From assembly GCF_030419005.1 (NCBI RefSeq), contig NZ_CP106953.1, positions 434,001 to 498,000 of the forward strand: 64,000 nt of DNA. The letters are read 5' to 3'. The notes under the pieces are model-generated. The model did no database searches. It worked only from the letters and a program-made list of their open reading frames with translations, and was not told the origin of the DNA. The position numbers were made by a program, and so were the translations under genes. The DNA comes from Eleftheria terrae. GTDB lineage: Bacteria > Pseudomonadota > Gammaproteobacteria > Burkholderiales > Burkholderiaceae_C. Below are positions 56,778-64,000 of the stretch, in pieces (within the stretch, counting starts at the first letter, position 1; every line of letters starts with the position of its first letter).

Positions 56778-57108
56778 GGGCGCAAGCGTCCCGGCGCGGC
56801 CGTGAACACCTTGCGGGTCAGCCGGTACAGCCCTGAGGGGTCGGTATAGCTCGACTCTCTTTTGCCGCCGTTTCTCTAAAAACGTCTCTCGCAGTCTCGC
56901 CGCGGCCCGATGAAAAGAAACACGGGGAACGCCTACACTGAGCAGTGCCGGACCGTGGCCGATCTCTATTTGGAGGCGATCGTCCCCGTCTAAAAACCTG
57001 GCCCAGGGGGAATTTGCGGACCCAGCTGTGGTGGCGCTTCGTGCGACCCCGTTTAGGAAACTGACCCGTTCCGATCCCCCGTCTGGCGTACTACCGAGTG
57101 GAGGTGAT
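56778..57108. other. Leader of the IS110 element, no gene
   Basis: About 330 bases. It includes CTCGACTCTCTTTTGCC and TTTCTCTAAAAA, partly matching the start of the dispersed repeat (53318-53350), and presumably the left end of the IS110 element; IS110 ends lack clear inverted repeats, so the boundary cannot be fixed. Confidence 0.4.
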
Positions 57109-58341
57109 ATGTCCAAGCAGGGCAAGGCAATGGGGTTACCGGTCATCAACGCGTACGCGGCCGGCGTTGACATTGGCGCGCGCATACAGGTCGCCGCAGT
57201 ACCTCCCGAGCTGTGCGACGCTCCGGTGCAGATGTTCCAGTGCTTCACGGCCGATATCGAACGCATGGCCGACTGGCTCGTGTCGTTGGGGATCAAGACC
57301 GTGGCGATGGAGTCGACCGGCGTGTACTGGATTCCTGTGTACGAGATCTTGGAGGATCGAGGCTTGGAAGTTGTGCTGGCCAATGCACGAGAGTGCAAGG
57401 CCGTTCCAGGCCGCAAGAGCGATGTCAACGACGCTCAATGGCTGCAACGCTTGCACGCCTGCGGCTTGCTGCGCGCCAGCTTCCGCCCGGCACGCGACAT
57501 CGCCGCGCTGCGTGCGTACATGCGAGTCCGGGATCGCCACATGGAGTACGCGGCAGCGCACATCCAGCACATGCAGAAGGCGCTGACCCACATGAACCTT
57601 CAGCTACACCATGTCGTCAGCGATGTCACCGGTGTGACTGGCATGAAGATCATTCGCGCGATCGTTGCAGGTGAACGTGACCCCGGCGTCCTGGCGTCCA
57701 TGCGAGATGGGCGCTGCCGCGAGAGCATCGAGACGATTCGTGCCGCCTTGGTCGGCAACTACCAGCCGGCGCATGTCTTCGCACTGGCGCAGGCTCTGGC
57801 GCTGTACGACTCGTACCAAGCTCGTATCGCTGAATGCGATGCGCAGATCGAGCAAACGCTGGAGATGCTGATCGCCGACAAAGCTCAACCTCAAGAGCCG
57901 TTGGGCGCACCACGAAGTCTCACGCGGCAAAGCAACTCGCTGAACTTCGACGTCCGCCCGTTGCTGTACCAACTCACAGACATCGATCTGGCGCAAATCC
58001 ACGGGGTTGGCCCCAGCGTGGCGCTGGCGCTCATTGCCGAGTGCGGCACCGACCTCAGCCGATGGCCAACCGAAAAGCACTTCACCTCCTGGCTGACGCT
58101 GTCGCCTGGCTGCAAAATCAGCGGCGGCAAGGTGCTCTCGTCACATACACGCAAGAGTAACAACCGCATCGCCGCGCGCCTACGATTAGTTGCCACGGCC
58201 GTCGGCCGGACCGAGACCGCACTGGGCGCGTTCTACCGGCGACTGGCCGCGCGTATCGGCAAGGCCAAGGCTCTAACCGCCACGGCTCGAAAGATCGCCA
58301 TCCTCTTCTACAGGGCGATGCGCTTCGGCATGCGCTACTAG
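57109..58341 (+). CDS. IS110-family transposase, C-terminus cut by IS5
   Basis: 410 residues from the ATG at 57109 (GGAGGTG upstream). N-terminal DEDD RuvC-like domain: GVDIGARIQVAAV, VAMESTGVYWIPVYE and GRKSDVNDAQWLQ; C-terminal Transposase_20 domain: IHGVGPSVALALIAECGTD and SPGCKISGGKVLSS with the catalytic Ser region. It stops at the amber codon of the CTAG where IS5 copy 6 sits (GMRY). Beyond that IS, 59701-59736 reads GPGADQYERRY and a stop, the normal end of IS110 proteins. The core is complete; activity without the last dozen residues is uncertain. Confidence 0.85.
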   Translation: MSKQGKAMGLPVINAYAAGVDIGARIQVAAVPPELCDAPVQMFQCFTADIERMADWLVSLGIKTVAMESTGVYWIPVYEILEDRGLEVVLANARECKAVPGRKSDVNDAQWLQRLHACGLLRASFRPARDIAALRAYMRVRDRHMEYAAAHIQHMQKALTHMNLQLHHVVSDVTGVTGMKIIRAIVAGERDPGVLASMRDGRCRESIETIRAALVGNYQPAHVFALAQALALYDSYQARIAECDAQIEQTLEMLIADKAQPQEPLGAPRSLTRQSNSLNFDVRPLLYQLTDIDLAQIHGVGPSVALALIAECGTDLSRWPTEKHFTSWLTLSPGCKISGGKVLSSHTRKSNNRIAARLRLVATAVGRTETALGAFYRRLAARIGKAKALTATARKIAILFYRAMRFGMRY

Positions 58342-59696
58342 CAGGCTGCTGAAATACCTCGCCGTCGGCAGCGCATCCTGGCGGAGATGCGGCACAGTGT
58401 CACCCAGCACCCGAACCTGAATCTTGTTGTCACCTATGCGCGGTCCCGACACCTTCACCGAGAGCCTGTTCAGCGTCAAGAAGCTGGACGACTTCGTGCC
58501 GGCCACGCATCCGCTGCGAGCGATACGCGCGATGGTCAACGACGCGTTGATCGAGCTTGAAGACATGTTCGCCGACATGTATGAGGACGCCGCCAAGGGC
58601 GGGCGTCCGAGCATCGCCCCGCAGAAGCTGCTACGGGCGATGTTGCTGCAGGTGCTGTACTCGGTGCGCTCGGAGCGACTGCTGATGGAGCAAGTGCAAT
58701 ACAACTTGCTGTTTCGCTGGTTCATCGGCCTATCGATGGACGACAACGTGTGGGTGCCCACGGTATTCAGCAAGAACCGACAGCGCTTGATCGAGCACGA
58801 TGCGGTGGTCGCGTTCTTCAACGAAGTGCTGGCGCAAGCCGAGCGCAAGAACTGGCTGTCCAAGGAACACTTCAGTGTGGACGGCACGCTGATCCAGGCG
58901 TGGGCCAGCCACAAGAGCTTTGTGCCCAAGAAGGCCGGTGACGACGACGACGCGGGCGGTGGCAGCAGCAACGATGGCAGCGACTTCCGGGGCCAGCCGC
59001 GCAGCAACGACACGCACGAATCGAAGACCGATCCAGACAGCCGCCTGTATTGCAAGGGCAAGACTGCCAGCGAGATGCGCTTCATGGGCCACACACTGAT
59101 GGACAACCGGCACGGCCTGATCGTCAATGCCGTGGTCACTCAGGCAGACGGCTATGCCGAGCGCGCGGCGGCCCGGGCCATGATCAACGATGCCCGGCAG
59201 GTCAACCCTGAGGCAGAGATCACGCTGGGTGCAGACAAGGGCTACGACGCGGCGCAGTTCATCGCCGAGTTGCAGCAGCTCAAGGTCGAGCCTCATGTGG
59301 CGCAGAACAAGTCGGGGCGTCGCTCGGCGGTGCCCGATGAGATCGCCCAGACCGACGGGTACGCGTTGTCGATGCAATGCCGCAAGCGCATCGAGCAGGC
59401 CTTCGGGTGGGCCAAGACCATCGGCTCGATCCGGCAGGTGATGGTGCGCGGACTCAAGAAGGTGGACCAGTTGTTCGTGCTGAACATGGCGGCCTACAAC
59501 TTGGTGCGCATGCGCTCGCTGGGACAGGTCCGTCTGCAAGGCGCCAGATGAGCAGCGCAGGTGCGCAACTCGGCCCTCCACAGGGGCGAACCGGCCCGGA
59601 AATGGCCCTTCTGACACTCCTCGCGACGGCAGCTACCGAAACTCCATCAGCTCGCGGGTCGAGGTAGGTGCTTCAGCGCAGTATTTCAGCAGCCTG
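58342..59696 (+). mobile_element. 1355-bp IS5-family element, copy 6
   Basis: CTAG duplications at 58338-58341 and 59697-59700, inserted in the 3' end of the IS110 transposase. Nearly identical to copy 1. Confidence 0.93.
58424..59551 (+). CDS. IS5-family transposase (copy 6)
   Basis: 375 residues, full length; shares YCKGK with copy 1. All DDE blocks present. Confidence 0.92.
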   Translation: MLSPMRGPDTFTESLFSVKKLDDFVPATHPLRAIRAMVNDALIELEDMFADMYEDAAKGGRPSIAPQKLLRAMLLQVLYSVRSERLLMEQVQYNLLFRWFIGLSMDDNVWVPTVFSKNRQRLIEHDAVVAFFNEVLAQAERKNWLSKEHFSVDGTLIQAWASHKSFVPKKAGDDDDAGGGSSNDGSDFRGQPRSNDTHESKTDPDSRLYCKGKTASEMRFMGHTLMDNRHGLIVNAVVTQADGYAERAAARAMINDARQVNPEAEITLGADKGYDAAQFIAELQQLKVEPHVAQNKSGRRSAVPDEIAQTDGYALSMQCRKRIEQAFGWAKTIGSIRQVMVRGLKKVDQLFVLNMAAYNLVRMRSLGQVRLQGAR

Positions 59697-59810
59697 CTAG
59701 GGCCCGGGCGCCGATCAGTACGAGCGCCGATACTGAGAGCGTGTCGTCAAGCAACTTCATCGCCGTGCGGCGCACTTCGGCTTCTCCCTCCAGCCAATAG
59801 CGCCTGGTGT

Positions 59811-60060
59811 TTCTTAGGAATCTTAAGCTACTTTCTCGATTCGACCTTCGCAGAAGTCGTTTCGGGACAAGCACTTATGTGCGTGTCGAAGAGAACGGTT
59901 GCGCATCGTCTTGGAGGAGCAAACTGGAGAAAAACCCAAACCTGCCCAGCTGTGACCCCTCCTGCGGAAAAGGACGACGGTCGTATCCCGACCCGTTGCG
60001 GCCCTTCGATGAACTTCGGCCGATGGCCACTGAGCAGCGGCAGCGGACGTTGACGCGAGC
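59811..60060. repeat. Dispersed 250-bp non-coding repeat, copy 2
   Basis: Partner of the repeat at 53346-53590, same orientation. The first 40 bases and the last 60 are most alike; the centre is rearranged. Bases 59737-60108 otherwise contain no gene. Confidence 0.7.
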
Positions 60061-60108
60061 TACCATGTGGGTCTCCAGGCTCGTTGCCCTTCGCTGCTAA
60101 GCGCTTCC

Positions 60109-60246
60109 ATGGATCTGCAGAACTACTCGCGCCTTTGGGACGCCTCGGAGCCAGGGTGGACCGTCGTGCGCCACATCGAAGACCGAGAGCGGATCACGGT
60201 CGTCTTTTCGCAGGAAGGCGCCACCGCTTCTGAAATAAAGGCATTG
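60109..60246 (+). pseudogene. 5' fragment of an unknown gene cut by IS3
   Basis: 46 codons: MDLQNYSRLWDASEPGWTVV, then DRERITVVFSQEGATASEIK, ending at the IS3 terminus (TGAATCG at 60247). The composition is clearly protein-like. The 3' part was not recognised beyond 61564. Family unknown. Confidence 0.55.
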
Positions 60247-60288
60247 TGAATCGCCCCGGGTTTCGTGGAGGCTGGTTGGTTTAAGTGG

Positions 60289-61514
<1,226 letters not shown>

Positions 61515-61594
61515 GGCTCCATCTTCTCAAGAGTTGGAGCCTCCACAAATCCCGGGGCGATTCAAGCAGCACGCTGCAGTCGATCATGGACGGT

Positions 61595-61964
61595 GGGTCA
61601 TAGGTGCTGTCCCCCCTGCGGTGGCAACGCGTCGTCGTCCTGCTCAGCGGAGTTGTCGAGCATTGCTCGCAGGCTGGAGCGGCGCACCGCTTGTACAGCA
61701 CGGCCACACGGCCAGAAACCGCTATCGCGGCCTCACTGCTCAGCCCAGCGAGCAGGACGATGCGTGTGCCGGCGGCAAGGTGCTTGGCCAGCCGCTCCTC
61801 GCCGGGTCGCGCAGCCAGACCGGGAGCGCCGCGTCCACCAAGAGGAGCCGCTCTGGAGGAGCACCAGGCCTCGGCAACTGCTCCGCCGTGTTCGGGGTGA
61901 ACCGAAGATCCCGAAACAGGGCCAGCAAGCGACGGCGCAGGCCGTCGCTTTGAGTGGATGCCAT
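61595..61964 (-). pseudogene. Decayed response-regulator receiver-like gene
   Basis: Coherent segments in three frames: RRRLLALFRDLRFTPNTAEQ and ERLLLVDAALPVWLRD, then AAGTRIVLLAGLSSEAAIAV with AVLYKRCAAP, then LDNSAEQDDDALPPQGGQHL. The order hydrophobic strand, LLLVDxxLP (phosphoacceptor-like), RIVLLAG and YKRCAAP resembles a receiver domain. Two indels separate them. It may belong with the kinase remnant to its right. Confidence 0.4.
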
Positions 61965-62362
61965 CCTGCCTCTGGTGGCGGTGATCGGCCCGTAAGCGCA
62001 ACTGACAGCAGTCCGTCAAGCGCCTCGATGCCGCACCTCTCACCGATATGGCAGAAAGTTCGGGACCGGCGCGGTACGCATCGATGCCGCCATCAGGGGA
62101 CTGCCTTATCTCAGGGGCCGGGATGCAGTTTCCGGCTAGCGGGTACGTACGTTGCCTAACCGGGAAGAATGCGGTCGCTCCTTGCGCCGGCCTGCCGTCT
62201 GGGGTCATTCGTACTCGGCCGTTTGGAGCGCGTTCCGGGAGATGAGCACGACCTGAGGAAAATCAACCAGTCCCGGGCGCATGTCCGGAGGGCGGCGGAT
62301 CCCGCCAACCACGTTGTCCTCACCTGAAATCGGCACATCGCCTCCGGCCCTCGCGCCCGCTG
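61965..62362. other. Intergenic stretch, no recognisable gene
   Basis: About 400 bases between the two two-component remnants; open frames here show no protein character. Confidence 0.4.
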
Positions 62363-62866
62363 TTGAAAGACGCAGCATGGCTGGCAGCGTTCATCCTGTC
62401 TCGGCTTCGCGACGTTGTGTGCGTGCGCCTGCCGGACGGCCGATACCCCTACGTCGGTCCTTCGTTAACCGACGCGCTTGGGTGCCTGCCGCACGCACTG
62501 GACAGCACCCTGCCGTTGGACCACATCCACCCGGACGACCGAGTCGCAGTCGCCAGGCGCATCTCGGCGCTGACAGAGTGTCGCGACTTGTCCACGCTTA
62601 CGCCAAGTCCTGGCCAATCTGCTCAGCAACGCCATCAAATACAACCGCATAGGTGGAGCAGTGAGCGTCTCGATGGACGTGAGGGGGGCCGATGTGGCGG
62701 CGACACCAGCGATACCGGACGCGAACATTCTCCCAAACGGCTGCAACGACCATATGAGCCCTTCAATCGCTTGGCTGCTGACCGGTCCATCGAAGGGACT
62801 GCAATCGGGCTGGTCGTTACGCGCCATCTCGTTGATGTAATGCAGGGCAACTTAAATATGTCCGCC
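62363..62866 (+). pseudogene. Decayed PAS histidine kinase
   Basis: Frame 1 gives part of a PAS domain (VVCVRLPDGRYPYVGPSLTD, LDHIHPDDRVAVARRI). At about 62605 another frame continues with QVLANLLSNAIKYNRIGGAV, the N-box of a kinase ATPase domain, so the dimerisation/phosphoacceptor region has been deleted. After a further shift, YEPFNRLAADRSIEGTAIGL and VVTRHLVDVMQGN give the F/G2 boxes. Non-functional. Confidence 0.65.
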
Positions 62867-63074
62867 CTGGCCTGGCCCAAGGACACCAGGGACACCGATG
62901 CCGGCGCGCACCCAGCTGACGCGATGATGCTCGGCCTGCTGGCCTGGCTGCGGAACGTAGAACCCGGTGTGGTGGCTCGGCCGCCGCCCCGCAGGGCCGC
63001 TTCTTGGGTGGAGCCGCAGTGCGCCATGGGCGTGAACCTTGCTGCGCAAGTGGCAGGAGCGCACGAGGTCGCAT

Positions 63075-63503
63075 ATGCAATCCCTCCACCGCCTTTTCTA
63101 CATCAGCCGTTGCAAGGTCGACCCCTGTGGGCCCGAACTGCGCCGCATCCTCGAAGTCGCCACTTCCCGAAATGCAGCGCTGGATGTGACCGGCTTGCTC
63201 TGCTGCTCGGGCGATCATTTTGCGCAGCTGCTCGAAGGGCAGCCCGGGGCGCTCGAGGCCTTGATGCACTCGATTCGCGCAGACGCCCGCCACTGCGTAC
63301 TTGTAGAGTGGCCGATATGCGCCACCTCGGCTGCGCGATGGTTTCCGGGATGGGCGATGGGCTATACCTTCGACACACGCTTGGAGGACGCGCTGGGCCG
63401 GCTGACGGCCGCGCCAGGGGATCTGCCGGCGATTGATTCCCTGGCCCCTGAGCTGCTCGGCGGCTTCGATCTGTACCGCGCGGCACCGATTTCCGTGGTC
63501 TAG
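63075..63503 (+). CDS. BLUF-domain blue-light sensor protein
   Basis: 142 residues. The BLUF fold binds FAD and senses blue light. Key positions are all present: Tyr 9 (LFYIS), Asn 33 (SRNAALDVTGLL), Gln 51 (FAQLLEGQPGALEAL), Trp 93 and Met 95 (PGWAMG), plus the family RADARHCVL segment. It is a stand-alone short BLUF protein with about 45 residues of C-terminal extension. The ATG at 63075 is chosen because the domain starts there; an in-frame ATG at 63039 is possible. It lies between a kinase remnant and an intact sensor gene that starts 10-13 bases downstream, so it may signal through that partner. Confidence 0.88.
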   Translation: MQSLHRLFYISRCKVDPCGPELRRILEVATSRNAALDVTGLLCCSGDHFAQLLEGQPGALEALMHSIRADARHCVLVEWPICATSAARWFPGWAMGYTFDTRLEDALGRLTAAPGDLPAIDSLAPELLGGFDLYRAAPISVV

Positions 63504-63512
63504 GCCGTTCCA

Positions 63513-64000
63513 GTGGTGCATGCCCGCGAACATCCGCCCGGCTTCCTCGGCCATGAAGCGGCGCCAGCCCTGCAAAGGCGGGTAGTCAGGAGGAATCGCC
63601 GCCTGCTCTCGCCCCTGTGCGTCAGTCTGGTCTACGCGGCAGTAAGCGCCGCATGGATTTTCGTCATCGACGGTGCACTACCCGTCCGCTGGGAAGGCTA
63701 TACGGCCGGCCATTGGCACACCGCGGAGAGCATTGGCTTCCTGTGCATCACGACCTTGTTGCTGTATGCCGTCCTGCGCAGCCTGCAAGGGAGGTTGGAC
63801 GCGATGTCGCGGGAAGCGGCGGCCTCCGCGGCCGCCGTGCGGCGCAGCGCGCAGGAACTGGAGCGGCTCCTGACGCTGCTGCCCGAAGCGGTGCTGATTA
63901 CGCATGGGCAGCAAATTGTCTACGCGAACCAGGTGGCGCAGGACCTGCTGGCGCCGGGCGCCGGGGAGCGCCTGCGCGGCTCGCCCCTGCTGGAGCGATT
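63513..64000 (+). CDS. Membrane PAS sensor protein (runs off the window)
   Basis: Frame open from GTG 63513/63516 to the window end. Two hydrophobic segments (LCVSLVYAAVSAAWIFVI near residues 35-55 and IGFLCITTLLLYAVL near 80-95) enclose a short periplasmic loop (WEGYTAGHWHTAES), followed by a coiled linker (REAAASAAAVRRSAQELERL) and the start of a PAS domain (LLPEAVLITHGQQIVYAN). It is probably the input part of a histidine kinase or GGDEF protein; the output domain lies outside. It starts about 10 bases after the BLUF stop, so the two are likely co-transcribed. Confidence 0.65.
   Translation, partial: MVHAREHPPGFLGHEAAPALQRRVVRRNRRLLSPLCVSLVYAAVSAAWIFVIDGALPVRWEGYTAGHWHTAESIGFLCITTLLLYAVLRSLQGRLDAMSREAAASAAAVRRSAQELERLLTLLPEAVLITHGQQIVYANQVAQDLLAPGAGERLRGSPLLER

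Overview
The window is a high-G+C bacterial chromosome segment whose coding style points to Betaproteobacteria, most likely Burkholderiales of the Sphaerotilaceae/Caldimonas/Rubrivivax type. This is inferred from protein style, not measured. It is strongly shaped by mobile DNA: five complete and one split copy of one IS5-family element (1355 bp, CTAG target duplication), two complete and one truncated copy of a 1318-bp IS3-family element, three further IS3-type elements (two of them truncated), one IS256 and one IS110.

Layout. (1) 43-7681, minus strand, visibly less G+C rich than the rest: a natural-product operon fragment with a two-module NRPS (A-T-C-A-T), a kynurenine-3-monooxygenase-like flavoprotein and a small-molecule methyltransferase. 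Its 5' side is cut off by two abutting IS3 elements (7717-10336). A TolB-like beta-propeller gene (10856-12910) of similar low G+C lies beyond them. (2) 14620-28122: a decayed prophage or integrative element with an AAA_24-like ATPase fragment, a P63C protein fragment, an AlpA-like regulator, a primase-helicase, a RuvC-like resolvase, a DUF6362 protein and a ParB-like/DNA-methyltransferase pair split by a G-run frameshift. The 3' end of the DUF6362 gene recurs three times, each copy next to a small cargo gene; two cargo genes are broken by IS5. (3) 28234-32151: two polymorphic-toxin modules, one broken by IS5 and frameshifts and one without a 5' end, each followed by an intact probable immunity gene. 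(4) 32357-47986: a TbpB-like surface lipoprotein, then a two-partner secretion/contact-inhibition locus: TpsB/CdiB transporter, a 3624-residue FhaB/CdiA exoprotein ending in a papain-fold-like toxin domain, and its immunity gene. (5) 48096-52475: an IS5 copy split by the remains of three other ISs, one fused to the next. (6) 52476-60246: small genes, a lipoprotein, an IS110 between two IS5 copies, a dispersed 250-bp non-coding repeat, and VapC and tRNA-like remnants. (7) 60247-64000: an IS3 copy, remains of a two-component system, an intact BLUF blue-light sensor and the start of a membrane PAS sensor that runs off the window.

How the genes work together. The toxin genes form a typical interbacterial competition locus: the TpsA/TpsB pair delivers the current toxin, and upstream orphan toxin/immunity modules look like older or exchanged warheads. 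The NRPS operon would make a small peptide, possibly using a hydroxylated kynurenine-derived unit, but its other genes lie left of the window or have been lost. The prophage-like segment is decayed and serves mainly as a landing zone for cargo and IS elements.
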